Assembly: GCF_027172205.1 (NCBI RefSeq)
Contig: NC_070611.1
Span: 43,559,479 to 43,623,478 of the forward strand
Length of the DNA stretch: 64,000 nt
Reading direction: 5' to 3'
DNA from: Podarcis raffonei
Taxonomy: Eukaryota; Chordata; Lepidosauria; Squamata; Lacertidae
Below are positions 22,401 through 36,137 of this stretch, in pieces. Below the pieces are notes generated by a model. The model was given only the letters and a program-made list of their open reading frames with translations. It did no database searches and was not told the DNA's origin. Each line of letters starts with the position of its first letter. The stretch's first letter is position 1. The position numbers were made by a program, and so were the translations under genes.

Positions 22401-25400
22401 GGAGGCCTAAAAGATGGATGGCAAATAAATAGAAAGGAAAGCCATGTAAGACATTCCCATGTTTTGAGCATGGAAGAAGCATTTGAAATATCTGGTATGC
22501 ATATGTATTCTCGTGTATATGCTTTTAAGAAGCTACTAGTTCCCAAGAAATACATTAGGCTTGCTATTTAGAACTCCCCCCCCCTTCCCCCAAATCTCAG
22601 ATTTATGTGAACGCTTTTTGGATATGACTGCTATGATACTTTGCGTGCTACAGTTAAACATAGTTAATGGAGCACTCCCCTAGCATGAGTGATAAACAAT
22701 GATCCCTTGCTGAGCAATATGTCTGAATCAGCAGTTGTGGTTTTGTTCCAAGCCATATTGTTAAACCAAGGTTTGTTCTTGGCATACCAACAGTGGCTTG
22801 TTTGGATGTAATGGTAAGCCAGAGATTGTATTTTGTTGATCATGCCGAGGAAGGAGTGAAGCAGAAGCAGTTTGTATGTTCCAGGTAAACCATTAACTAT
22901 GATGTTCAAATGTCACCACTAAATAAATATTGTCACTGTTAACCTACTTTGTTATTTATTTATTTTTTGCTTTGTTCGGGAACAATTTTATATAAATTAT
23001 CATCAGCTATGCTCATTTGTAGACACTTTGCTGTACATCTGTGGGTTTATAGAAGAAACCAGCCATCCAGAAATCAAAGTGGGCAGGTGATGCAGGTATT
23101 CTGATATTTCACAATGATTCTTCTTGGCTGTGAAGTTTGCAGGAGACTATTGGACCTGAACTGTTGATTCTCCTCTTCACCTCCCTACCCCATTGTATTG
23201 TAAGGGAAAGCTTTTACAGTATCAAAACAAGCTGAACGTTGCTTTTCTTGGTGGCTTCATGTTTGAACTACTCAGGTCCACGAGGGCAGGATGATGAAGC
23301 TTCCAGTACCAGTGAAGATGAGGGGTATCCCGAGGACATGGATCAGGACAAACACGATGACACTACTGATGACAGCGACAGTGACAGAAGTGATGCAGAC
23401 AGTGAAGGGGAAGAGTTCATGCATCACGATGACACGGCTGAGAGGGAGGGTGGTGAAGACAAGAAATTGGGTAAGCTTCTCAGGAGAATGGATTCGAAAT
23501 AGTTATGCTTTCATAGTGTTTGAGTAGGTGAGAGCAAGCATGAATGCTTTACCAACATCTGAATTATTGTTCTAAGCTCTTTCATAGGATGCCTTCCAGC
23601 CTTGTTTTGTAGAGTGGTACAAGCAATCTCTTGGAGTTCTTTCTTTATAAACATACTGTTCTTGACTAGTCTGATACGTATCCCACCTGATGTATATACT
23701 GGCTGCATCAAAGGGGGAGTTAATACAGCAAAGTCTGCTCTGCTGGGACCAACCCTGGGTTGGCTCCTCCTCCTCTTAGAACTGTTTCCCTTAATGGCTG
23801 TCCATCTGGTTATTGTAACAATTGCATAACTTGATTTAAGAATTTGTGGCTGAATCTGCTGTTTTGTTCTTCCCCCTCTTACCATTTTTTGTGTGTGTCA
23901 TGCATATTAACATTGTAAGCTTGTGGAAGGGTACTGTGTGGGCATTAACTTTGTGCAATGCCTAGACCAGCCTGGCACCATCCTGTTGCTTTAGAGTACG
24001 ACTTCCATCAGCTGTAGCCAGCAGAACCCTGGGATCCAGCAACATCTGGAGGAAACCAGCTTAGAGGAACAATAAACAGGGACATTGAGGCACTTTATAA
24101 ATAGTAGCTAATAATAATGTTGGGTCATTTGGTTGTTAGAAAAGATAAATGGCTTTGTACAACATAAAATCAAGCAGATAATGTGCTCACCTGTAAGAGT
24201 CACTTGAAGCCTTGAAAATACATAGCTACTTAAATTTCTGAATTGTAGCATGGAAGAGCCTGGATTTTTAAAGCACTCCAGACATTAAAACTGAGAGGAG
24301 ATGACTGATGAATTCCTAATCCTCCATCAATTTACTTCTGCAGGTCATAGTGTACGGTTTGCTGAGATACCTGGAAAATCACGCAAGAAGAAGAAGAACA
24401 TGAAAGAGCTCACACCACTTCAGGCCATGATGCTGCGAATGGCTGGTAAGAAAGCCTGGATTTTTCTCAGCTTTATTTCCCCCCCCCCAACCTTCTTCAT
24501 TTTAGTTGCAAGCTATGGAAGTCTGTTTACCCAGAGAAATTAACTCACAAATAGTTTATTAAGCAAGGATTTGCATTAAAAATCTATCTAGAAAGTGCCC
24601 TATGATTAGAAGCTAGGATATGGGACCATTTAGCACATCAGCTGACTGATACAGCAGTGACTTTGAACTCATAATTCGCATGTGTGGTTGTCTTCCAAAT
24701 TCCTGAGTCCCCAACCCCTGATTAAATTAATATGAAGACGGAAGGCAGGGACTGGTTTAAAGGATGCTTTCATAGCTTTCTCAGACTGGTCATGGTGAAG
24801 CTGGTATGTAGCTGGGATTTTCAGACACTGTGGGATGAAGGAACCCCATAAGCGGCTGCCCACAAAATATTAACGCAGGACTATTGCAGAAGAGTGTTAA
24901 ATAGACCTTCAAACCTTGAAGATACACTGAGGAATCCCTAAGCCAATTCTATCTAGCTTTTTGAAACTTAGCGAGAAAATGAATTCCTTGACACCACAGG
25001 GCAGCGGGGCACCTTTAATGATGGTTAGGTGTGCCATGGATGGGGGACGCACTGTGCAACCATCTCCATGCTTCAGATGAAAGAAAGTGGGTGTAAGAAA
25101 AATTCTGAACCCTGCGCTCCTACTCTGGATTAGGTCCCATGCCACTTGCTGGAATTTATTTCCGATCTATGCAAGGCTGGGGCACGGCTGCTAATCTTCC
25201 AACCCCATTCCACAGGAGGGATGCAGGAACGAGGCAGTGGGCTTGGAACATCCTGGAGGAAATTTGGGCCTTGCCGTAGCCGCCCTGTGGAGATACTTGT
25301 AGCATTCAATATCAGTTTCTTAATTTCTGATAGAATATTTTTCCTGGGCCTTCAAATCATTATTTTCTAATGTTGGCCTGTGGTCTATATTGCCTTTTAA

Positions 25401-27265
25401 AGTCCCAGAATCTGTTTTAAAGATCAAGCCTGCATTATTTCTCTTCAGGCCAGGAAATTCCTGAGGGAGGCAAAGAGATAGAGGAATATTCTGAAGAGGA
25501 AGATGATGACGACGACGATGACTCAGAGGCTGAAGATACACCACAACAGCAAAGCACGGAAGAGGCCCATGCTGAGACAGCATCGTCGGCAGCCTCTCAA
25601 GCATCCCAGCCACAGCAGCAGCCACCACCTCAGCCTGTTCCTCCAGCTCAGATGCAAGCGCCTCCCATGCCTGGGCCACCCCCTCTTGGGCCACCTCCCG
25701 CACCACCCTTGAGGCCTCCAGGGCCACCTACTGGCCTCCCTCCTGGTCCTCCTCCAGGTGAGCACCTGATGAAATTTAAGAAATCCAGGCTTCTCTTTGC
25801 TTTGGGCTCCCAGCTTGGAAATCCCAAAAACAGGCAGTTGTCTTACTCAGCTAGCATACTGGTGGAGGCTTCCCACTCCAACGTCACATGAATGTTGCAC
25901 TTCAGACACTTGTCTTTCTCATCAGGCAGATACTCAGTTTTTTGTTTAAGCAGTCTCTTGCAGCCGTGGCAACAAAAGGAGGGGCGGGGGGAGGCAGCTA
26001 CCCAGTGGGTGGATGACTGTTTTTGTACATCTCTGGCACTTTGTAAATGATTTTACGTGATTCAGAAGGAAAAAATAATGTATTTTGATAAAAAAGTGGT
26101 CACCATTACCATGGGCTGTGTTGGAGTGTTTGTGTAAAAAAGCAAGGTAGTTTTAAAACCTCTCTTTCTCATCTCTTTGGCACAACAACAGGTAAATGGT
26201 AATGAGGAATTGCCATGTTAACCCATAAACTAAATCATCTTTGTGCAAATGCTTTCACAGGGGCTCCTCCGTTTCTTAGGCCACCTGGGTTGCCTGGAAT
26301 GCGTGGCCCTTTACCACGACTGTTGCCTCCCGGACCTCCCCCTGGCCGCCCCCCTGGCCCTCCCCCTGGCCCACCGCCAGGTCTGCCTCCCGGCCCCCCT
26401 CCAAGAGGACCCCCACCTCGCCTACCACCTCCAGCCCCTCCAGGTAATACTACAGTTTACTCACAGAATCTCTTATTCACTGTTGTGGATAAACAAAATT
26501 AGTCTAGTGGCGTATGCTTTCATCTTAAGTATTTTTATGTAGTAAGGGTTATGTACTGCTTAATAAAAATCGTAATTTATAAGTGGTCAACTACAAGCTG
26601 ATGTTGAATCCTAAAATTAGAGGGCGATATTTTCCTGTCCTTTTTGTTCCAGCACAGCGAAACACTCTAGGTTTTATGAACCGTTGATACACCTGTTGGA
26701 ATTTGATGATTTAAAATGTGTGTCCCATGTAATTTTGCAAATATAATGACCTTAAATTAAGGGGAGGCTAAAGGAACTTGAGCTGATGCTGGTATTGGTT
26801 CCTTCTGAGCAAAGAGTAGCAGGCTAACTTTTATCTCTTCCTCCAGGCATCCCCCCTCCTCGTCCAGGCATGTTGCGCCCTCCTTTGGTGCCCCCACCTG
26901 GGTTATTTCCCCCCGCTCCCATTCCCAATCCTGGGGTGCTGAGTGCTCCCCCCAGCTTGATCCAGCGTCCCAAGGCGGATGACACCAGTGCAGCCACCAT
27001 TGAGAAGAAAGCCACAGCAACCATCAGCGCCAAGCCACAGATCACCAATCCCAAGGCTGAGATCACCCGCTTCGTGCCCACAGCCTTGCGAGTTCGCCGA
27101 GAGAACAAAGGGACAGCTGCCACCACCCAGAGAAAACCTGATGATGAGCCTTCTGTTCAGATAACCAAAGCAACTCCTAAGGCTGGCTCTTCTGCTCCCA
27201 TTTCTGTGCAGACAAAAGATGATGTCTATGAAGCTTTCATGAAGGAAATGGAGGGGCTACTGTGA
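16500..27265 (+). CDS. WBP11: WBP11, WW-domain-binding spliceosome-associated protein
   Basis: Eleven coding exons with GT/AG borders: 16500-16563, 17993-18024, 18745-18838, 19556-19752, 20735-20868, 21435-21634, 23276-23470, 24344-24445, 25449-25757, 26261-26443, 26847-27265. They total 1,929 nt in one frame, 642 residues (human 641). The N-terminus (MGRRSTSSTKSGKFMNP) and lysine-rich coiled-coil region (about 1-125) match the human protein. Next come a proline-rich patch with PPGPPPGPPPP at about 190-205, an Asp/Ser/Glu-rich acidic region (about 235-305), a basic KSRKKKKNMKEL motif, a second acidic patch, and a long PPGPPPG array (about 400-520) carrying PGR/PPGPPP sites that bind the WW domains of PQBP1 and FBP-type proteins. 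The end VYEAFMKEMEGLL is invariant. It acts in the nucleus in pre-mRNA splicing. A polyA signal lies at 27816-27821. No break was seen; the gene looks fully functional. Confidence 0.98.
17382..17567. repeat. MITE-like palindromic repeat in WBP11 intron
   Basis: Ends TGTACACACTATAG / CTGTATAGTGTGTACA are inverted. The interior has CTTTGAAGCAC / GCTTCAAATGTGCTTT. Same family as 151-262. Confidence 0.6.
20437..20572. mobile_element. hAT-Charlie-like palindromic MITE
   Basis: 136 bp forming long inverted arms from CAGGCATAGGCAAACCC to GAGTTTGCCTATGCCTG, each about 55 bp with few mismatches. It lies in WBP11 intron 5, between the exons ending 19752 and starting 20735. Confidence 0.75.
21670..22200 (+). 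mobile_element. L2/CR1-superfamily LINE 3' end
   Basis: Decayed coding traces of a reverse-transcriptase C-terminus (LQNAVARLVTG, LTFKALNGLVPVYLRERL) are followed by GGTGGGGTATAAATAATAAA and an (ATT)n tail, the usual 3' end of this squamate family. It lies in a WBP11 intron. Confidence 0.7.
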
Positions 27266-27849
27266 CAATCTGTTCCCAGTTAACCTGTATATTCTCTATG
27301 ATTATGAGATCAGACTACTGTTTAGGGGCAGAGGTTCCATGTTATAGTGGCATCCGGTTGAAGAGCTCCTTCATTTGTGACAATAGTCCCCCATCCCAGT
27401 TAACTTGTGATCACATTTGGGAGAACGACCACTGCAGAGAGTGGAAAAGGGGTGCAATTACTCTACTCACTTTTTAATGAAAGACTTGGTTGTGTCTGTG
27501 TGCTCATGGAAAATCCTGTTGTCTCTTTTTTTATTTTTGTTAAAGGGAGGAATTACTTGAGGAACCAGAACACACTGTTAAAGCATTTCTTCCACATATA
27601 CCTGATCAAGTTTTTATGTTTTGTTTTGGTGGCTTTCTGTAAATATTTTGTAATGCTGTTTTTAGCTGGGTGAGAAAAATGGGTTTACACATAGTTGTAA
27701 GGTGGGCAGGTTACTGTTTGCATATATGGCATGCAAACATTTTGCACCCTGTGTATCCTGCACTCACTACTGTGGCTTCTTGCTGACAGGAGCAATCATT
27801 GTCTTATTGAAAGAGAATAAATATTTGATGTAATACACCACTGTCTGAC

Positions 27850-29220
27850 CAGTTATCTGTACTATTTTGGGTTTAGGAAGGAAACGTAGCCTGAGGACCT
27901 GACAAATGGCACCTATGGAAGGTAGCTAATGATGGTTTAGACTTAAGAGAACTCTAGCAAACATCCCTAATGTCTGAAGAATCCATAAAAGGGAGAATAG
28001 CTGTTCATTCCATTTGGGAAACATGATACAGTTGTATATCTAAAAAGTATCTCTTGCCCCCTTTAAAAATGAACCTGAAAGGAACCCAGGCTCCATTCAT
28101 AGATGACAGAGATGGCATATACATATAGACTGACCATTGAAGAATATTAGTGAATATAATATGAATATCTACTTTAACTGGATATAGACATGTGTGCATA
28201 ATCATCACCTGATGAAGTGAGTTGTGTGTAAAAGCTGAAGGGGGTGGAGAGATTGATGCACCAAACCTCCTCCATAGACAACTAGAGTGAAATGTGAAAT
28301 CCTGTGTCTTCTGTCCAGTATCAGTGCGAGAACGTTGGAACAGCACCTTAATCCAAGGCAAAATGCATTGTCATTCACATATGTACGCCCACTGCTAGTA
28401 CTATGCTTGCCTTAGAATTGTCATGGTTCACTTGGTTATGTACCATCTAGAGGTAGACCACCTCACATCACAATAATTTGAAATCCAAAATACCGTACCT
28501 AACAATTGCTTGTGTCGAGTTCTGGCATACAGGCCCCATACCCAGTCTGACATCTCCCCTTATAAAAGGGTTGCAGGGCTAGCAGCCAATGACAGGTAGT
28601 ATTCAGCTAACTAGATGGATTTATTATACAGCAGAGAGCAGCTGGGGTGTTTGCTATAAAATGAGGGGAGGGGGAGAGCCATGTCCACCAGCTTATAAAC
28701 TCATTGGACGAAAGCGAAGCCTAAAAAGCTCCAAAAACAGAGCAAGGATTTCAAATGGGTACCCCCCAAAAAAACGTTGCCGGGCAGAGGGAGAACAGGG
28801 TAGGTGTATATGTAATACAAATACATTCGCTCTGGCATGAGTATTTTGGAAATCGGATGATTCTAACGTTCGCCGGGAGGAAATATTTCTGCAGATGTAA
28901 AGAACAGGAAGATCGCAAGTCCTGGCAGAGGATAGGAGCGTGGTCAATGGTTATGGATGGCGGCAAAGTCAAAACAGCAATTGGGGGCCCCAGGTTCTCC
29001 ACCCCCGTTTTAAGCTCCTACCCAATTAAAAACCGCAAGTGAAGCTCGAGGGCACCTTAAGGTAAGCCCTTCGCTCCTCGACCAGTCAAGAATTGGGTTG
29101 TGAAAATTCAAACTCGTTCCTTCCCGTTCCCAAAATGGCGCTTCATAAAGCAGAAACGGGGACACTTATGTATACAGGAAGTGATCTGAAATCCACCGCT
29201 CCCTCTTGCATCGCAGTGCA
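27850..29220. other. Intergenic between WBP11 and histones
   Basis: No coding exon was recognised. A TATA-like CTTATAAAAGG at about 28558-28568 and a CCAAT near 28585 occur without an adjoining histone frame. They could be a decayed promoter or chance. Confidence 0.4.
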
Positions 29221-29306
29221 GAGCAGAGGCACTTTGTAGTAACTCACAAATTAGGGTAGAGGGGACGGGAAGAGAATCTCAAGCCCTTCTCGGGATGCGG
29301 TGTGGT

Positions 29307-29322
29307 GGCTCTGAAAAGAGCC
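29307..29322 (-). promoter_or_regulatory. Histone 3' stem-loop of H3 (minus)
   Basis: Stem GGCTCT / AGAGCC with loop TTTC on the minus strand. A purine-rich downstream element (GAGAAGGGCTTGAG) follows at about 29278-29292 for U7 snRNP-directed 3' end cleavage. Confidence 0.95.
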
Positions 29323-29358
29323 TTTGGGTTGGTGAGGCGGGGCGAGCGCGAGGGGCGC

Positions 29359-29805
<447 letters not shown>

Positions 29806-29864
29806 TCAGCCCTCAACCAGCCGCAACTACAACTCCGAATAGAGAAAAGACGTGATCGCGACCC

Positions 29865-29930
29865 TTTATTTATAGTGCGCTCCTGTCTCTGTCCCCATTG
29901 GCTGACATCAGTGGGGCAGATTCTCATTGG
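29865..29930 (-). promoter_or_regulatory. H3 (minus) promoter
   Basis: On the minus strand a TATAAATAAA box lies about 95 bp before the ATG, with two CCAAT boxes (ATTGG on plus at 29897-29901 and 29926-29930) upstream. Confidence 0.85.
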
Positions 29931-29934
29931 ACAG

Positions 29935-31500
29935 CTTCTCCATTCGAAAACTCCCGCTTTGGTTTGTGTCACTTACGGACCGCCTCCTAGCAGCCCTATA
30001 GATTTTTTTTTGCAATGGCGAGTTTCCCCGGAATATTCACCCTCTAAAATCAAGCAGCTCTCCCTTTTGTGTTCAATGTTGTTCAATACCAGCCGACAGG
30101 CTCTTTGCTTGTATAAACTCTCTCTCACTGGAAGCTGCTTTGCTAAGCTCGCCTAAATCTTTTATATAAGATCTTGTTTGAGAACATTTTGGACTGTCTC
30201 TTCATTTTTGACGTTTTTCAGCGATTAGTGATATTGACAGGGAAAGACAAACATTTACTGTTTAGGGTTGAACCTCCCCTTCCCGATTTCTCATAGTTTA
30301 CATTGCACTTTTCTTGGTTTTTTTTTATTATTATCCCAAACTACGTGAACTTCAGCTCGTGAGGTTGGAGCCTTTAACATCCTTGGGTGTAAATTCCGTT
30401 TAACTCAGAGGGAGCTATTTCCTTGTAGACGTGCACGCGACGGAGTTATAAATCCCAGTAATTTCTATCGGAGAGCACTTCAAAGCCCAGGCGGAGGGGG
30501 GGGGATCCCATTGATTCCACTTCAAATATACTGTACTTAGCTGTGGCCGCATCTAGGAAATAAGGCTCACATTAGTTAATGGGACTTGTTCCCAAGTTAG
30601 TTTGTTTAGACATGCAGCCTTAACAAGGGGAATCGTATTTTTCACAAACGGTCACCTGTGGAGTTGTCTATTTACACTAACTGTGACCCACGAGAAGCAT
30701 TTTTATATATACATATATAGGATTTGGACGCCAAGTAACTTCGAAATACACTCCTTTGGAAGCAAGATGGCTTTTATCTCAGAATGTGCTGTAAGACTGA
30801 GGAGTGAACCTGCCCTTTTCACTTTGAGACTAAGGACCACCTGGAGTCTAATCGTTGTTTTCCAGGGGTTTATTCTGAAAAAACATAGGTAGATTTTAAT
30901 TATTTATTCAAATTTCTATAACATTCTTAAGGTATCTAAATCAGTCTGCATAAGATAGAGCTGCAGTGAAGTCCAACAGTCAGTCACATACCTTGTGGGT
31001 TGTAATTTAAATTCTGCATTAAACTCTTGAATAGTGTTTGTGTGTGTGATCTTACACTATCAATATAGTATTGGCTTTGAATGTACCTAAATAATACAAT
31101 ATTTAGCACCTTTTCTATAGAACAGGCGAGCTGGTAAGGGCTTGGCCGATTAGCAATGGTGAATCTATTTTGTGTAGTCTTGTGTTACCTCCGTTTACTT
31201 GAAGTCCACCTGCAACGAGGAGACTAGCTTTAAAAACTCACACCACGTCCTGTGATAGACCTTACTGTCTGAAGATGTGACCCGCACAGTTTTTCGGGTG
31301 TTTTGGGGGCTTACATTGCTTTAATTTACAAAGAAAAACAAAAGTTTCGCTCTTGGGAGGTCTCCCCAGCTCCTGCAGCCGAGCCTTAAGAGCCCTTTTC
31401 CAAACGTTGCCTTTACTTTTGCGGTTTCAAAAAAGCAACGAATGCGAAGCACCCTTCCCTCTTCGCCCTGGTTGATATATTTGATTATTTGGTGGTCGGT
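29935..31500. other. Spacer between H3 and H1
   Basis: About 1.5 kb without a recognised gene. The frames here are short and lack histone or other domain signatures. No H2A or H4 frame is present on either strand. Confidence 0.5.
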
Positions 31501-31534
31501 ATGGTGTAAAAATCGCACTTTATTAACTCGAAAG

Positions 31535-31630
31535 AAACACAAACTGGGCGCTCGAAAGAGTTCCTGTCTGCCTGGCAGAGGGGCGGGCCCTGCAGCGGAC
31601 CAATCGCGAGGCAGCTCCTCTCTATAAATA
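31535..31630 (+). promoter_or_regulatory. H1 promoter with H1 box
   Basis: Contains the H1-specific AAACACA box (31535-31541), an Sp1-type GGGCGGG (31581-31587), CCAAT (31600-31604) and TATAAATA (31623-31630), in the order typical of replication-dependent H1 genes. Confidence 0.9.
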
Positions 31631-31717
31631 AACAGCGGCTGACCTACTTGAGCTCACTTTTCTTCTGTCGGGAATCTTTTTGTGTTGTGTGTATCGCGCA
31701 TCTCTCTCCTCGCCATC

Positions 31718-32377
31718 ATGTCCGAAACGGCGCCCGCGGTTGCCGTTAGCGCTGCTGCTCCTGTCGTGGCCTCCAAGGCTCCGGCCAAGAAGGCGAAGAA
31801 GGCTAGTGGCGGCGCCAAGGCGCGCAAGGCTTCGGGCCCCAGCGTCACCGAGCTGATCACCAAGGCGGTGGCGGCGTCCAAGGAGCGCAAAGGGGTGTCT
31901 CTGGCGGCGCTGAAGAAGTCCCTGGCGGCCGGAGGCTACGACGTGGAGAAGAACAACAGCCGCATCAAGCTGGGTCTGAAGAGCCTGGTGAACAAAGGCA
32001 CTCTGGTACACACCAAGGGCATCGGCGCCTCGGGGTCCTTCAAGATCGGCAAGAAGGCCGGCGAGGGGAAGGAGAAGGCGCCCAAGAAGAAGGCGGCTGC
32101 CGTCAAAGCCAAGAAGCCCGCCGCCAAGAAAGCCGCGGCCGGCGGTGTCAAGAAGCCCAAGAAAGCCGCGGCGGCCAAGAAAAGCCCTAAGAAGCCCAAG
32201 AAGCCGGCGGCTAAGAAGGCGGCCAAGAGCCCCAAGAAAGCGGCCAAGCCCGTCAAGCCCAAGAGGGTCGCCAAGAGCCCGGCCAAAGCCAAGGCGGTGA
32301 AGCCCAAGACAGCCAAGCCGAAGGCAGCCAAGCCCAAAGCGGCCAAGGCTAAGAAGGCGGCGCCCAAGAAGAAGTAG
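31718..32377 (+). CDS. H1: Linker histone H1
   Basis: An intronless frame of 219 codons. I chose the ATG at 31718 (MSETAPA, with a Kozak-like CCATCATG context) over an in-frame upstream ATG at 31682, because MSETAP is the conserved H1 start and the upstream codon would add a non-H1 extension. An Ala/Lys-rich N-tail (1-36) precedes the winged-helix globular domain (about 37-112: [46 protein letters not shown]). The C-tail is Lys/Ala/Pro-rich with several SPKK-type CDK sites. It binds linker DNA at the nucleosome dyad. The 3' stem-loop and the H1-box promoter mark it as S-phase regulated. Confidence 0.97.
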   Translation: MSETAPAVAVSAAAPVVASKAPAKKAKKASGGAKARKASGPSVTELITKAVAASKERKGVSLAALKKSLAAGGYDVEKNNSRIKLGLKSLVNKGTLVHTKGIGASGSFKIGKKAGEGKEKAPKKKAAAVKAKKPAAKKAAAGGVKKPKKAAAAKKSPKKPKKPAAKKAAKSPKKAAKPVKPKRVAKSPAKAKAVKPKTAKPKAAKPKAAKAKKAAPKKK

Positions 32378-32409
32378 ACGTGCCCCGCGCGCTCCTAAAA
32401 AACCCCAAC

Positions 32410-32451
32410 GGCTCTTTTAAGAGCCACCCACCTCCTCCTAAAAAGAGCTTG
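32410..32451 (+). promoter_or_regulatory. H1 histone 3' stem-loop and downstream element
   Basis: GGCTCTTTTAAGAGCC at 32410-32425, then a purine-rich AAAAAGAGCTTG element at 32440-32451. Confidence 0.95.
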
Positions 32452-32459
32452 TCACAAAT

Positions 32460-33480
32460 GTATATATACTATTGCAATATATAGATACACACACATAAAT
32501 ACACGCTTGCCACAGTATATCTTGCACATGTTTGGTCAGAATTTCAGTCACTGCACGGTGGGTCTTGCTCCTGGGACCGCGCAGAATTATTAGCCTGAAT
32601 TTCTGGAAATGGGGTCATTAGATCGGCCTCTATAGCGGGATGCCAGCTTGCTCTGGGTTGGTTGGTGTGCCAGTCTGGAATCCTGTAGCTTCTTGAGAAG
32701 AGTGGATCTAGTTAGGCGGGCACGGAAGTGAAAGAAGAGGAGGGAGACGCTTTCATCCCAGAAAAGTTAATTTCTAAAAAGTTAATTTTAAAAACTTGAA
32801 CTTTGAGCCCTTGAATAAAATCAGCTTGAAAGTATTGTTGCGGAAAGATGGGGGAGAAGCCGCGCTACTTGGTTATCCAACTTACAGGTGGTGTGTTTTT
32901 TTTGGGGGGGGGTTGTATTTGTGTGAATGAATTCCTCTTCGGTGAGAATTTTTATAAATTTTATGCATTGTTAGGAGCACACGGTGTCGCTAGTGGGATT
33001 TATTTCTGCGCCAAAATACATAGAACTGGGTTTCGGTTTTCCTGAAAGTAAGTCCCATTTAAACATAAAGCAGTTTAATTCTGAGTCAATATGTTTAGGA
33101 CTCGGATTTACAACGTATTAAAACAGCCCTATGCCTGTGGGAAACAGCTGTCAAAAACTAAGATACATTGTACCACGTGTCCAGGGTTAGATTGTCTCGG
33201 TTGTCAAAATTTGCTGGCTAGTTCTTAAAGGGTCCTAAGATTCACGGCAATTAAATACTAGATGGAGCACCTTCACACTGTCAATCAATGCCAGCTTCTG
33301 CTCAGCCCCATTGAATTCGGTGTATTTACTTTAAAGAATTTAAGACAATTTAAAAGCGGGCGACTTTCAAACTTTTAAAATAGTTTTTTTGTGAATGAAC
33401 GATCGCTTATGTCAGGTCGAACGGCAGGTCTTTCATTTCCCCGTCAAAGTCGGTGTGAGTTGTGATTTGCTCAAACCGAG
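32460..33480. other. Spacer between H1 and H2B
   Basis: No H2A partner gene is present in the usual head-to-head position upstream of H2B, and no other gene is recognised. Confidence 0.5.
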
Positions 33481-33494
33481 AAATTGCTTCAAAA

Positions 33495-33628
33495 CCAGCC
33501 AATGGACACTCGGCATCTGGCTGGCCAATCATGAACGAAACCTGAACGCTTGTAACTCTTTGCGAGTTCTCAGCCAATAGGAAATGAAGAATACAAGTCT
33601 TTCATTTGCATATCGCCAATATAAAAAA
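33495..33628 (+). promoter_or_regulatory. H2B promoter with octamer
   Basis: Three CCAAT boxes (near 33499, 33523 and 33574), the H2B octamer ATTTGCAT (33603-33610) bound by Oct-1, and a TATA box ATATAAAAAA (33619-33628). Confidence 0.92.
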
Positions 33629-33643
33629 CAGCAGCGCTCCTGA

Positions 33644-34060
<417 letters not shown>

Positions 34061-34086
34061 ATTACCGCCACTCACTGCAACCTAAC

Positions 34087-34128
34087 GGCTCTTTTAAGAG
34101 CCACCTATTTTTTCATTAAGAGAGCTCT
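34087..34128 (+). promoter_or_regulatory. H2B histone 3' stem-loop and downstream element
   Basis: GGCTCTTTTAAGAGCC at 34087-34102 followed by AAGAGAGCTCT. Confidence 0.95.
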
Positions 34129-34149
34129 ACGACACTTCTGTCCCCTACT

Positions 34150-35155
34150 AAAAGTTTTAATGCAGTTTAGTAATAACCTGCAGTTTTATAAGAGTATATA
34201 TATTTAAAGTAGATGAGTAAATGAGCAAATTAAATTAATTTTGATATGCAGAAGATATTACAGTTCAATTTAAGGAGCCGCAGAAAGGGGAGAAGGAAGT
34301 CAAGTTTTGAAATGTTTAAAAAATTGTGAAGTTGGTGAAATGTATAAATGTGAAAAGCATATATATATATTTAAAAAGTTCAATGCAGTTTAAATATAAG
34401 ACATCTCCCCCACTATATGCAGTAGTTAAAAGCTAAATGACCAATAAACAAATGATCGAACAGAGATACCCTAGAGCTCCTTTCATATGATTCTCCTGCG
34501 GTGAATAAATTTTACTTCGTTTGTGTCCCAGATGAAATCGTAGTTTTATATGCACAGAAAGAATGACTGATGGTTGCAGAAAACCGAATTGTGAAGCAAT
34601 TTTCTAGTAATAACAGTTGGGTAATTTGAATTACCCGCGCTTTGCAGTTATTGGTGAGCTGTAGCCAGCTCCTATATACGGTTTGTAGACGTGCGGTTGC
34701 ACAACAAAAGTGGCCAGCGCTTCGAAGTTCCTAATGATTAGTATCCATGCAGTCTCCAAGTTATTTTTTTAGAATTCACTTATTAAATGTTCGTGAAATG
34801 GGTAGGATTACTGGGATTGCAGAACACCTTCGGAAAATACGGTCCCGAATGAGGATATTTTATTACATAAACAGGGTTACACATAGGCGCACACAAACAA
34901 TTCCTAAGCGATGTGGTTTTTGTGAGGCAGCTTGATAAACATGGACGCATATTTTCTACTTTAAAGAAAATTAAAAGGGTGATTTATGTGAACGAGACAC
35001 TATACGACCCTTAGGTTTACACGTAGCTTGGCATTCCTCCGCCCCTGGCGCCTACGCAATGCAAAACGGAGGGGAAAATTTAAAAAGCGAGATGCTGACG
35101 ATTTTTAAACATCAATGCGCGCCTTTTCAAACTGTCGAATGAGCTTGAGGTTTTG
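34150..35155. other. Spacer between H2B and H3
   Basis: A/T-rich, no gene recognised. The frame at 34747-34935 has no recognised domain. Confidence 0.5.
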
Positions 35156-35163
35156 TAATTCCA

Positions 35164-35247
35164 ACCAATCAACACGTCGACTGTATCCAATGGCGAGAGT
35201 TGTTCATCTAGCAATAGCCAATCAGAGGGCAGAACTAGTGTATAAAT
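35164..35247 (+). promoter_or_regulatory. H3 (plus) promoter
   Basis: CCAAT boxes near 35164, 35187 and 35218, and a TATAAAT box at 35241-35247, about 47 bp before the ATG. Confidence 0.88.
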
Positions 35248-35272
35248 GTTGCCTTCTGCGCTCAGCTTTTAG

Positions 35273-35704
<432 letters not shown>

Positions 35705-35740
35705 GCGCCCCTCGCGCTCGCCCCGCCTCACCAACCCAAA

Positions 35741-35784
35741 GGCTCTTTTCAGAGCCACCACACCGCATCCGGAGAAGAGCTTGA
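35741..35784 (+). promoter_or_regulatory. Histone 3' stem-loop of H3 (plus)
   Basis: GGCTCTTTTCAGAGCC at 35741-35756, then GGAGAAGAGCTTGAG at 35770-35784 as the U7-pairing element. Confidence 0.95.
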
Positions 35785-36137
35785 GATTCTCTTCCCTTCC
35801 CCTCTACCCCAATTTGTAAGTTAATACAAAGTGCTTTTGCGATGGGAAAGGGGAGCACATTTAAGTCGAAGGAGCTGCGGAGCCTTTGCTGGTACTTTTA
35901 GGCATGCGTGAAAATAGTAAGTTTAGTTCATATCACGTAGACAAAGCACTGAGTTCATTTTTATATTGAAAAGTTTCCTTTAAATTGGGTATTGCCCTAT
36001 GTCTTCGCACAAGGAACTGATTCCCGTTTTTCTTATCTCCGCCTCTACAACTCGCTGTATGGGTCGTTTTTAAGTGTTTAGTTTCGTCCTAAGCCTTCCA
36101 TAGGTCTGGGAAAGTCTTGGTGGTTTTTTCCTGTCTG

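Noticed and set aside
25320-25727. Minus-strand frame opposite WBP11 exons at 25.5-25.7 kb
   Set aside because: It is the complement of the acidic and proline-rich coding exon and has no splice or homology support.
26757-27126. Minus-strand frames opposite the last WBP11 exon
   Set aside because: These are shadows of the proline-rich coding exon.
28555-28600. TATA-like CTTATAAAAGG with a nearby CCAAT considered as another histone promoter
   Set aside because: No histone frame or 3' stem-loop follows on either strand.
31936-32367. A long hydrophobic-looking minus-strand frame opposite H1
   Set aside because: The Leu/Ala/Phe-rich pattern is the complement of the Lys/Ala-rich H1 tail, not a membrane protein.
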